From: Symbiobacterium sp040797425
Lineage (GTDB): Bacteria > Bacillota > Sulfobacillia > Symbiobacteriales > Symbiobacteriaceae
DNA: 5,925 nucleotides
Direction: 5' to 3'
NCBI RefSeq assembly: GCF_040797425.1
Contig: NZ_JBFNEH010000095.1
Span: 1-5,925 of the forward strand
Numbering within the stretch: position 1 is the stretch's first letter; every line of letters begins with the position of its first letter. Both the position numbers and the translations under genes were made by a program. Below are positions 1 through 5,925 of the stretch, one piece after another. The notes under the pieces were generated by a model. It saw only the letters and a program-made list of their open reading frames with translations. It did no database searches and was not told the origin of the DNA.

Positions 1-149
1 GGAGCCGGTTGGCCCAGTCGCCCGCCTCGGCGGCGCTGCGGGCAGCCACGCCGGGTGGCCCGGAGGGGGTCCGCTTCGCCGACCGGCTCTACCTGTTCGT
101 GCGCGGCACGGACAACGGCATCTACACCACCGTGCGGACGCGCCGATAG
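1..149 (+). CDS. C-terminal fragment of a probable lectin-like beta-propeller surface protein
   Basis: The frame beginning at base 3 is open from the left edge to a TAG at 147-149, giving 48 residues of a gene that starts outside the window. The last part contains FADRLYLFVRGTDNGIYT, a pattern of alternating hydrophobic residues with an RGTDN turn. This is typical of a repeat blade in PLL-type or fucolectin-like beta-propellers, in which LY-F-RGTDN-LY units recur. Such propellers bind glycans or act as surface adhesion modules and often occur in secreted or cell-wall proteins. The next gene on the same strand encodes an SLH lipoprotein, so a surface role fits. A terminator-like hairpin follows 10 bases after the stop. 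Only one blade is visible, so the family call is tentative; the reading frame itself is well supported by codon pattern and by the hairpin behind its stop. Confidence 0.6.
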   Translation, partial: SRLAQSPASAALRAATPGGPEGVRFADRLYLFVRGTDNGIYTTVRTRR

Positions 150-159
150 CGCTGAGGAA

Positions 160-194
160 GACCGCCGCCCGCGGAATGCCCCCGGGCGGCGGTC
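160..194 (+). terminator. Probable intrinsic terminator after the propeller gene
   Basis: A perfect 12-bp inverted repeat, GACCGCCGCCCG at 160-171 and its complement at 183-194, encloses an 11-base loop. It begins 10 bases after the TAG at 147-149. Only a short run of T follows (GTTTC near 199-203), so it is a GC-rich stem with a weak U-tract. It would insulate the propeller gene from the SLH lipoprotein gene that begins at 336. The rest of the gap, 195-318, holds no gene or promoter that I can support. Confidence 0.6.
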
Positions 195-318
195 AGGCGT
201 TTCGGAACTGCGGCGCCGCGCCAGGCGTCGAATGAGGAAACGAGGGCATCGCGGCCGGACTTCCGCTGCCGCCGGATGTCCGGTTGCGCGCGCTGCCACA
301 CGCGGACTCGACGCCGCT

Positions 319-328
319 GGAGGAGGAG
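319..328 (+). promoter_or_regulatory. Ribosome binding site that fixes the TTG start at 336
   Basis: GGAGGAGGAG at 319-328 is a strong Shine-Dalgarno match and lies 7 bases before TTG 336-338. The upstream in-frame ATG at 276 has no comparable site. It would also put an arginine-rich 20-residue extension before the signal peptide, so TTG is the preferred start. Confidence 0.75.
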
Positions 329-335
329 TTTCGCC

Positions 336-857
336 TTGCGCAGTTTCCGCTGTGCCCTGATCTTCTGTCTGCTGCCGGCCGTGCTGCTCACGGCCTGTGC
401 CGCCGGCCAGGCGCCGTCCGATCCGGCGCCGCCGCCCACTCCGTCGCTTGAGCCTGCACCCGCAGCCACGCCGGCGCCGGGGCCTCCGGACGCTGCCGTG
501 GCCGACGTCGCCAACCACTGGGCCTACACCCAGGGCTACCTCCAGACGGCCGTGGAGCTGGGCATCCTCTCCGGCTACAACGCCCAGACCTTCGGCCCCA
601 ACGACCCGCTCACCCGGGCGCAACTGATCAAGATCGCGGCCGCTGCGCTGGGGCTCACGGAGTCCGGCAGCGCCACCTCCTACACCGGCGTGCCCTCCTG
701 GGCGAAGGGCTGGGTGGCCGCTGCGGAGCAGGCCGGGCTGATCGGCGCCCGGGCACCCCATCCGATCTGGACCAGCGGCGACCTGAACGGCGACGCCCCG
801 GTCACCCGGGCCGAGGCCGCCACCGTCCTGGCCAACCTGCTGGCGCTGAAGCAGTAG
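336..857 (+). CDS. Small SLH-domain lipoprotein
   Basis: Predicted protein of 173 residues starting at TTG 336. The N-terminus is a lipoprotein signal peptide: basic residues (MRSFR), a hydrophobic stretch, and the lipobox LLTAC with the lipidated cysteine at residue 21. A Pro/Ala-rich linker (about 22-54) should span part of the cell wall. Two SLH repeats follow. Repeat 1 (about 55-106) contains NHWAY, GILSGY and LTRAQ. Repeat 2 (about 115-170) contains SWAKGW, the AGLIG segment and VTRAE. SLH domains normally bind pyruvylated secondary cell-wall polymers and usually come in threes at the end of S-layer proteins; here there are two and almost nothing else. The protein therefore appears tethered both to the membrane by lipid and to the wall polymer by SLH, perhaps as a structural linker. 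It is transcribed alone between two hairpins. No enzymatic domain is visible. The SLH and lipoprotein calls are firm; the cellular role is unknown. Confidence 0.88.
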   Translation: MRSFRCALIFCLLPAVLLTACAAGQAPSDPAPPPTPSLEPAPAATPAPGPPDAAVADVANHWAYTQGYLQTAVELGILSGYNAQTFGPNDPLTRAQLIKIAAAALGLTESGSATSYTGVPSWAKGWVAAAEQAGLIGARAPHPIWTSGDLNGDAPVTRAEAATVLANLLALKQ

Positions 858-861
858 CACC

Positions 862-894
862 AGACCCCGGACCGCTCACAGCGGTCCGGGGTCT
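862..894. terminator. Bidirectional terminator-like hairpin between convergent genes
   Basis: AGACCCCGGACCGCT at 862-876 pairs perfectly with 880-894 across a three-base CAC loop, giving a 15-bp stem. It fills the 46-base gap between the SLH gene stop (857) and the stop of the minus-strand lipoprotein gene (904-906), so it could end transcription from both sides. Neither side has a T-tract, so the structure is clear but the mechanism is inferred from position. Confidence 0.75.
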
Positions 895-903
895 CGTGCC
901 TGG

Positions 904-2286
904 CTAATCCCACTCCCAAACCCCTCGGGGGACGGCCGACGGGCTGCTCAGGCTGATCCGCGTGATGCGCCCTCCTGACAGCACCACAAGAACCGCCCGA
1001 TCGCAGTCCGGGTACGCCCACACGAGCTGACCATCCGGCAGCTCCTCCGGGCGGCCGTGCAAGGTCAGGGCGCGCTCCAGGCTGTCGCCCACGCGCAGCC
1101 CTGAGCGGAGACCGCCCTGCGTGATGGTCTGCCTCACCACCTGGCCGTCCCGGAAGCGGATGGTGAGCCCCCTGTCCGGGTACTCCCACTCCGCGCTGTC
1201 CTCTTCCGCCCTCTCGGCAGCAGGCCGGCCAAGCCGATCCGCCACCCAGGCCGGCTCCCGCAGGTGCAAGTCGTCCGCGCCCTCCACAGCCAGCGCCTCG
1301 CACCGCATCGGTCGCAACTCGGCCGGCCAGCCTTCCCTCTGATCCAGCTGGAACCGGCCATCCACCCAGAGGAGCTTGCGACAATCCATGATCTGCCCCT
1401 CCTCGGAAACCGGGCAGATCACCACATGAGGCTGCTCCAGGTCATCCCGGAAACCCAGGTATGGATGCTGGTACAACGAGGAATTGCCCACCCCGAGACC
1501 GTTCTCTTCCCCGGGATCCAGAGCCAGATTCGCCCACTCCTGCCACTCGATGCCGGCGAAGGCTTCGGTGTCCGGCCGCCAGGCGCCCTCTTGCAGCCGC
1601 CAGGCCCAGATGCTGCCGCCATGGGGATCGAGCGTGCTCTGCAGCAGGAACAGCAGCAACGGTCCCTTCGAATCCACGTGGTGGACCCGGTGCCCGCGGT
1701 ACGGGCCCGCGTCCATGGGGTGCAGTTCCTGAACCCGCACCGTCCCATCCGGCTCCTGCCACTGCACCCAGTAGTTCGAATACTTGAGGCTTCCCCACGG
1801 CGGGGCTACCGGCCCGAACTCCACGAAGCGGTAGGGCTGTCCGGGAGTGCCATACACGTTCACGCCAACCAGATCAGCCAGAGCTGCGGGGGGCAATTCC
1901 CAGGCCTCCCGCGTGCCGAGGCACTCCGTGATCCGCACCACCTGCCGGTCCAACCACTCGTCCCATGTGCGCTCGTTCAGCGGCGTGGGCATCTCCTCCG
2001 GGGGTTTGCAGGCCCCGCCGGCACCCGTGCTCGGGTTCTCTGCCTCCACAGGGGTCCCGGCAGCAGCCTCGCTGCCTCCCTCCACCCGGTCACCTCCCCC
2101 CGCACCACCGCCCGGGCGTTCCGGCTCCGGTGGGGTGGCGGGCGGCGCCGAGGCGCCGGGGCCGCCCGCACCCCCCGTACCTTCGGGCCTCGGGACCGGC
2201 CCGGCAGGGGCCCCGGGTCCGGCCGTGCAACCCAGAAGCACAGCGGCAAACAGACAGAGGGCTACCGCCCGCCTTGCATCACGCAT
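904..2286 (-). CDS. Lipoprotein with low-complexity linker and duplicated C-terminal module
   Basis: A 460-residue protein starting at ATG 2284-2286 and ending at TAG 904-906. The first 20 residues form a lipoprotein signal peptide (MRDARR, hydrophobic core, lipobox LLGC) with the lipidated cysteine at residue 20. Residues 21-92 are a Gly/Pro/Ala/Glu-rich spacer. Residues about 95-335 are a Trp- and acid-rich globular region that I do not recognise. The C-terminus holds two similar units. The first (about 343-389) contains LGRP, EWEYPDRG, IRFRDG and RQTIT. The second (about 399-449) contains HGRP, VWAYPD, VVLSGG and TRISL. The segment GLRVGDSLERALTLHGRP looks like the 'VGDSL--V---GKP' motif of small BamE/SmpA-like or YjgB-like modules, but this is only a resemblance. 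The gene starts 21 bases after the wall-hydrolase gene and is very probably cotranscribed with it. It could be a secretion-channel accessory lipoprotein or a partner or inhibitor of the hydrolase. The reading frame and lipidation are secure; the function is unknown. Confidence 0.8.
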   Translation of the reverse strand: MRDARRAVALCLFAAVLLGCTAGPGAPAGPVPRPEGTGGAGGPGASAPPATPPEPERPGGGAGGGDRVEGGSEAAAGTPVEAENPSTGAGGACKPPEEMPTPLNERTWDEWLDRQVVRITECLGTREAWELPPAALADLVGVNVYGTPGQPYRFVEFGPVAPPWGSLKYSNYWVQWQEPDGTVRVQELHPMDAGPYRGHRVHHVDSKGPLLLFLLQSTLDPHGGSIWAWRLQEGAWRPDTEAFAGIEWQEWANLALDPGEENGLGVGNSSLYQHPYLGFRDDLEQPHVVICPVSEEGQIMDCRKLLWVDGRFQLDQREGWPAELRPMRCEALAVEGADDLHLREPAWVADRLGRPAAERAEEDSAEWEYPDRGLTIRFRDGQVVRQTITQGGLRSGLRVGDSLERALTLHGRPEELPDGQLVWAYPDCDRAVLVVLSGGRITRISLSSPSAVPRGVWEWD

Positions 2287-2297
2287 CCCTTTTCGCT

Positions 2298-2303
2298 CTC
2301 CCC
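2298..2303 (-). promoter_or_regulatory. Ribosome binding site of the 460-residue lipoprotein gene
   Basis: On the minus strand GGGGAG lies 11 bases before the ATG at 2284-2286, within the 21-base gap after the hydrolase stop codon (2308-2310). The short gap with its own site suggests the two genes share a transcript. The spacing is slightly long. Confidence 0.5.
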
Positions 2304-2307
2304 GTCA

Positions 2308-5085
2308 TCACTGTCGCAGATAGGCCATGGGGTCCTGCCACTGGGGGAACTGAACCCTGCTGCCCGACCCTCGCTCGATCACCCGGTACCTTTCCCAGTC
2401 AAACTCCAGCCGCGTTCCGTGCACCACGCCGCCACCCTCGACGATGGCGATCTTCCTGGACCAGACGTCGCTCTTCCAGTTCGGATTCGAACTGTTGGCC
2501 ACATGCCAGGCCAGGTACCTCAGCAGGCCCTGTTCCGAGGCGGGCCGCTGCTTCCTCAGCCCGGCCTCGATGGCGTCCCAGGCGTAGTAGAACGAGCCGT
2601 TCTGCTTGCGCACGTCGTAGAGCAGGGCCAGGGCCTGCGGGGAGCTCACCTTCCAGCTCTTGGCCGCCCCCAACGAGCCGTCCCTGAGGATGTAGTGGTC
2701 GCTGGTCATCTCCTTCTTCGCCAGGTCGAGCATCCGTTTGGCGTCTTGCAGCTGCAACCGCATGACGACCGTTTCGCCGGCGAGGTCCTTGAATGCCTTG
2801 TGCCAGCGGCTGTTGGGGTTCATTACCTCTCTCCCGATCACCGGCAGCACCGCCTGAAGTTGGGCACCACTGAGGTTGATGATCTCGGCCATGGTGTACT
2901 TCCGGTTGCCCACTTGCAGCGTGAGGCTGTTGGGGAAGTGGCGATAGAAAATCTCCGGGTGGTCCCTGAGCAACGGCCGGAGAATTTCGCTCTGCAACGT
3001 CCCCTGCCCCAGGTTCCACTGGGCAAATCCGAATGAGACGCCCTGGCCGTCGAAGTTGCCGGCCAGATTCGCGAAGCCCCCGGTGCCCTCATAGGTGGCG
3101 GAGATGCGCACCGCCATCTCCTCTTCCGGCGTGAGGCCGTACAGCACCCGCCAGGCTTGAACGACGCCGTCGATTCCCGTGCCGAGCTCGGCCAGTGAAC
3201 GGATGCAGACGTCCTCGGCCCTGAAGTAGACCCGGCTGCCGTCGCCACGCACGCGATAGACCTCGAAGTGCAGGTGCGGCCCCGTGCTCACGCCCGTGCT
3301 GCCGACAAAGCCGAGCACATCGCCCGCGGTCACCCGCTGCCCCACGGCCACCTCGGGCTTCTTCATCATGTGGGCGTAGAGCGTATGTAGACCGTCGGGC
3401 CCCTTCAAGACCACGTAATAGCCGTAACCGCTGTCGTACCCCGCCTCGACCACTTCGCCGCTGTGTGCGGCGAAAATCTTCGTGCCCTGCGCCGCGCCGA
3501 GGTCGGTCCCATAGTGCACTTTCTCCTGGCCAGTGACGGGATGGATTCGCAGGCCGGCCCGGTCGGTTACCGTATAGGTGCCGGGCGCCAGCGGATAGAG
3601 CAGCGGGAGCGGCACATAATCGCGCACAGGGATTTCCTTGTAGGGATTACCACCCAGGAACCCCACGGCCTCTCTCCGCAGGCCGCGGAACAGCCGCTCC
3701 TGTTGATCCCGTTGCGCCCGCTCGTGCTCCCACTGCTGCAGGATCCCCTGGCCCAATGCACCCCGGAAGAGCTCGATCCTGGCTTCGGCTGCCGCTCGTG
3801 CGGCGGGGTCTGCCGCGCTGGCCCGGGCGTCCACCGCCTGCAGGTAGGCCGCGCGCACCCGGTCCTGATACTGGTTCCACAACTCCTTGTGGGGAACCGT
3901 CCCGAACAGGTGGTAAACGGAGGCCAGTGCCTGGTGCGCTTCATTCACACGGCTGGCGTCGCCGGCAATCAGCCCCTCGAGCAGCTGCGCATAGCTCGCC
4001 CTGAACTGCTCCACCTGTGCGAACTGCACCGCGGTATCGTACCACTGATTCGAGGCCTGCCAGAGCCGCTCGCCCATCGGGTCGAGCTCAGCAAGCCGCT
4101 CCCGGGCGGCGGCGCCCTGCGCAGCGAAGGGTTCGGTGGGCTGACCTTGCAGGTACGCCTGCATCCAGCCCTCCTTCGCACGGTAGAGGCTGGCGTAGGC
4201 ATCGTGAATCGCCACCGCCTCGTTCTGGATGGCCTGCACCAGCGCACCGTAGATCGGGTGCAGGAGCCCGGCATCCCGCTGCTCACGCAGGGGCTGATAA
4301 TGGTTCCGGTCCCATTCGTCGGCCGCCGCCTTCCCGTCCGTGATGACCTGGTACCAGTACTCCTTCTTCCCGGCCACGAACGCGTCGCGAAAATCCAGCC
4401 AGCCGCGCACCTCATCAGCCGAGTTGCCGAAGACCCGGTCGAGGAGCTGCCAGAAGCGCTCCTCCCCCAGCTGCAGGCGATACCGGTCGATCTTCTTCAG
4501 GAACCGGCCCATCTCCTCAGGGGTCGCGCGGCCCAAGAACATGGCATCCCGCATCGCGGTCAGGTCCGCGATGGCCCAGGCCTCCACCCGCTCCTGGCCG
4601 GGGCGCTGGCGCTCCACTCGGGTGCCCTGCTCCGGCGTGCGCGCGTCCTGTTCCTCCGTCCGGCCGCCAACCGCGGGGGACTGCCACGCAGGCGAAAGCT
4701 TGGTTCTCCCCTGGATGAAATCCGCCAGGGTCTGCCCCGCGGCCAGCGCCTGCACCCGGACGAGCGTGCGCCCCTCAGCACTGTCGAGCCCCCGGGCGGC
4801 CAGGGCGCTCATCACCGCCGGACCGTACCGTTCCTGGGCACCCCCGGGGATCGCGTCCAGGGCCCTCTCCTCGCGGAGGAGCTTGGTCACCACCTGCAGG
4901 GCGAACGCCCCGAGCTGCACGGGGTTCCGCACTTCGGCCGGCGCTCCTCCCAATGCGGCCAGCGTCTGCAGAACCTCCTGGTTCTCCAACAGCTTGTCCA
5001 CCTGGACCTTCAGGTCCCCCGCCGTAAAGCCTTTCTGCCTGTGATCGAGCGCCAACGCCACTGCGCGATCGCTCACGGCTCCCAC
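2308..5085 (-). CDS. Large bifunctional peptidoglycan hydrolase: helical N-terminus, M23 peptidase, lysozyme-like domain
   Basis: The protein has up to 925 residues. The longest form starts at GTG 5083-5085; an in-frame stop at 5098-5100 rules out anything longer. A second GTG at 5074-5076 sits 10 bases after AAGGGAG and is the better-supported start (922 residues). Numbering here uses the long form. There is no signal peptide or membrane segment. Residues 1-490 are mostly helical and charged; 135-170 is a disordered Gln/Arg/Glu-rich stretch. Residues about 505-625 are an M23 (LytM-type) metallopeptidase. It has H524 and D528 in HYGTD, H572 in LYAHM, and H604 and H606 in HLHFEV, so the zinc and catalytic residues are complete and it should cut peptide stems or cross-bridges. 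Residues about 655-770 contain TYEGTGG, GNFDGQGVSFG and QWNLGQGTLQ, resembling lysozyme/chitosanase-superfamily glycosidases with E666 as candidate acid. That second call is weaker. Residues 770-925 are a further Trp/Tyr-rich tail. Beside a coupling ATPase it probably opens the wall for a type IV channel, or is itself a secreted lysin. The M23 call is firm. Confidence 0.85.
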   Translation of the reverse strand: MGAVSDRAVALALDHRQKGFTAGDLKVQVDKLLENQEVLQTLAALGGAPAEVRNPVQLGAFALQVVTKLLREERALDAIPGGAQERYGPAVMSALAARGLDSAEGRTLVRVQALAAGQTLADFIQGRTKLSPAWQSPAVGGRTEEQDARTPEQGTRVERQRPGQERVEAWAIADLTAMRDAMFLGRATPEEMGRFLKKIDRYRLQLGEERFWQLLDRVFGNSADEVRGWLDFRDAFVAGKKEYWYQVITDGKAAADEWDRNHYQPLREQRDAGLLHPIYGALVQAIQNEAVAIHDAYASLYRAKEGWMQAYLQGQPTEPFAAQGAAARERLAELDPMGERLWQASNQWYDTAVQFAQVEQFRASYAQLLEGLIAGDASRVNEAHQALASVYHLFGTVPHKELWNQYQDRVRAAYLQAVDARASAADPAARAAAEARIELFRGALGQGILQQWEHERAQRDQQERLFRGLRREAVGFLGGNPYKEIPVRDYVPLPLLYPLAPGTYTVTDRAGLRIHPVTGQEKVHYGTDLGAAQGTKIFAAHSGEVVEAGYDSGYGYYVVLKGPDGLHTLYAHMMKKPEVAVGQRVTAGDVLGFVGSTGVSTGPHLHFEVYRVRGDGSRVYFRAEDVCIRSLAELGTGIDGVVQAWRVLYGLTPEEEMAVRISATYEGTGGFANLAGNFDGQGVSFGFAQWNLGQGTLQSEILRPLLRDHPEIFYRHFPNSLTLQVGNRKYTMAEIINLSGAQLQAVLPVIGREVMNPNSRWHKAFKDLAGETVVMRLQLQDAKRMLDLAKKEMTSDHYILRDGSLGAAKSWKVSSPQALALLYDVRKQNGSFYYAWDAIEAGLRKQRPASEQGLLRYLAWHVANSSNPNWKSDVWSRKIAIVEGGGVVHGTRLEFDWERYRVIERGSGSRVQFPQWQDPMAYLRQ

Positions 5086-5086
5086 A

Positions 5087-5093
5087 CTCCCTT
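5087..5093 (-). promoter_or_regulatory. Ribosome binding site of the hydrolase gene, deciding between two GTG starts
   Basis: AAGGGAG on the minus strand ends 1 base before the GTG at 5083-5085 and 10 bases before the GTG at 5074-5076. One base is too close for normal initiation, so this site favours the downstream GTG and a protein three residues shorter. Confidence 0.5.
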
Positions 5094-5124
5094 GCTCTCA
5101 CTCCATTGTGGCTCCCAAAGGTTT

Positions 5125-5143
5125 GCTGCCCCGACAGGGCAGC
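5125..5143 (-). other. Small hairpin between coupling-protein and hydrolase genes
   Basis: GCTGCCC and GGGCAGC form a 7-bp stem around a 5-base loop in the 79-base gap between the coupling-protein stop (5165-5167) and the hydrolase start. On the minus strand it is followed by AAACCTTTGG, not a T-tract. A full terminator is therefore unlikely; a partial terminator, attenuator or mRNA-processing site is possible. The role is inferred from position only. Confidence 0.35.
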
Positions 5144-5164
5144 CCCAATCACGTTCTCGCCACC

Positions 5165-5925
5165 CTAGCCCGACAGCGGCAGCCAGGGCACCGGGTCCTG
5201 GTCGTCCTGGCGCACCGGCGGCGGGTCGCCCGGCCGGAAGCGCGCCGGCCATTCGGTAATGTCGGCCAGCCGGAGATGCGCCGGATGCTGCCCGGCCTGC
5301 ATCACCAGCACGTGGCCCTGCTGCCACCGCAGCACCTCGTCGGGCGTGAGCAGCGGGCGGCCCGAGAGCTGTTCGCTGATACCGCCGCTGGTCTCGTACT
5401 GCCGGAACGAGGCGTTGCCCGTGGCCGTGCGGATCGTGTACTGCCCCAGCTTTCGCGAGATCTCCTCGGCCGTCTTGTGGTCGTTGGTCCGCAGGAAGAG
5501 CCAGGTGTCGCAGTTGGCGCTGATCACGTCCGCCGTCTCCTTGCCGTAGCGGGCCTCCAGCTGCTGCAGGGCCTGCAGGATAATCATCGCGGCCATGCCC
5601 CGGCCCCGCATGACGGAAATCATCTTATCGAAGTCCTTGAACTTCCCGATGTTCGCAAACTCGTCGAGCACCCAGAACACCGGCACGGGGATCCGACCGC
5701 CGGGCGACAGGTTGGCCAGCCGCGTCAGGGCGCTGTACATCTGCTGCAGATAGATGGCTGCGATTGCGTTGCGGCTGCTCTTGTCGTCGGGCAGCAGCAG
5801 ATAGACCACCGTCGGCTCCTGCCCGATGCTGGTGAAGGTCTCGTCGCTGGCCGCGGTCATGCGCGTGACGGTGGGGTCGGCGAAGAGGCGCAGGTTGACG
5901 GCGGCGGTGGTCAGGATGGAGGAGC
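5165..5925 (-). CDS. C-terminal part of a VirD4/TraG-family type IV coupling ATPase
   Basis: The frame is open from the right edge to TAG 5165-5167, giving 252 visible residues of a protein whose Walker A end lies outside the window. The ATG at 5858-5860 is internal: the 21 codons before it (SSILTTAAVNLRLFAD...) are typical coupling-protein sequence. The visible part shows the conserved VVYLLLPD strand, then the Walker B motif VFWVLDEFANIGK (bases 5645-5668 for LDEFANIG). It continues with the RGRGMAAMIILQALQQLEARYG segment's conserved glutamine, an ANCDTWLFL strand, and the RPLLTPDEVLRW stretch near the end, which is typical of VirD4/TraG proteins. These hexameric membrane ATPases select DNA-protein or protein substrates and feed them to a type IV secretion channel. 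A complete protein is usually about 550-700 residues. Its presence marks a conjugative element or another type IV system extending beyond the right edge. It lies upstream of the hydrolase gene on the same strand, with a 79-base gap. The family call is secure; the exact subfamily is not. Confidence 0.92.
   Translation of the reverse strand, partial: SSILTTAAVNLRLFADPTVTRMTAASDETFTSIGQEPTVVYLLLPDDKSSRNAIAAIYLQQMYSALTRLANLSPGGRIPVPVFWVLDEFANIGKFKDFDKMISVMRGRGMAAMIILQALQQLEARYGKETADVISANCDTWLFLRTNDHKTAEEISRKLGQYTIRTATGNASFRQYETSGGISEQLSGRPLLTPDEVLRWQQGHVLVMQAGQHPAHLRLADITEWPARFRPGDPPPVRQDDQDPVPWLPLSG

Noticed and set aside
255..283. Inverted repeat CCGGAC / GTCCGG ahead of the SLH gene
   Set aside because: Only 6 bp with a 17-base loop in very GC-rich DNA; such pairs are expected by chance and it is not placed at a gene end.
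276..335. ATG at 276 as the start of the SLH lipoprotein
   Set aside because: It has no ribosome binding site and adds an arginine-rich extension before a complete lipoprotein signal peptide; TTG 336 has an excellent site at proper spacing.
122..514. Minus-strand 130-codon frame opposite the SLH gene start
   Set aside because: Low-complexity Ala/Gly/Ser/Arg translation, antisense to the signal peptide and linker of a real gene, no supporting start signal.
1264..3036. Long plus-strand open frame of 590 codons opposite the lipoprotein and hydrolase genes
   Set aside because: It runs antisense across two well-supported genes, has no recognisable domain and a composition typical of GC-rich shadow frames (many Pro, Arg, His).
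4775..5152. Minus-strand 125-codon frame spanning the gap upstream of the hydrolase
   Set aside because: It mostly overlaps the hydrolase gene in another frame and its translation is Arg/Gly/Ala-rich without a fold-like pattern.
3463..5259. Long plus-strand open frame of 598 codons opposite the hydrolase gene
   Set aside because: It overlaps the M23 domain and the coupling-protein end in antisense, shows no domain or ribosome binding site, and is explained by the low frequency of stop codons in GC-rich DNA.
5858..5860. ATG as the start of a short coupling-protein-like gene
   Set aside because: The frame stays open to the window edge and the upstream codons continue the coupling-protein pattern, so this is an internal methionine of a truncated gene.

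Overview
The window is GC-rich throughout and looks bacterial. It uses GTG and TTG starts beside strong purine-rich ribosome binding sites. It encodes two short-lipobox lipoproteins, S-layer homology (SLH) repeats and a VirD4/TraG-type coupling ATPase. Together these suggest a high-GC Firmicute such as Symbiobacterium or a relative. That assignment is inference from gene content and base composition, not a match to a known genome.

Left part (1-900, plus strand). The window opens inside the last 48 codons of a protein whose ending resembles a repeat of a lectin-like (PLL-type) beta-propeller. A 12-bp GC-rich hairpin follows. Next comes a small lipoprotein of 173 residues that starts at a TTG and carries two SLH repeats. 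A perfect 15-bp hairpin at 862-894 separates this surface-protein segment from the minus-strand genes converging on it.

Right part (904-5925, minus strand, read right to left). Three genes lie in one direction. The first is the C-terminal 252 residues of a VirD4/TraG-type coupling protein, cut by the window edge. The second is a roughly 925-residue protein with no signal peptide. It has a long helical N-terminal half, an M23 peptidase domain with all expected zinc and catalytic residues, and a C-terminal region that looks like a lysozyme- or chitosanase-type glycosidase. The third, 21 bases further on, is a 460-residue lipoprotein with a low-complexity linker and an apparent C-terminal internal duplication.

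How they may work together. A coupling ATPase next to a wall hydrolase fits a type IV secretion or conjugation module, where the hydrolase would open peptidoglycan for the channel. The order coupling ATPase, signal-less bifunctional wall lysin, lipoprotein also resembles the effector and immunity-lipoprotein pairs of bacteria-killing type IV systems. The sequence does not decide between these two readings; the second is the most interesting hypothesis here. I saw no tRNA, rRNA, CRISPR array, insertion sequence or attachment site.
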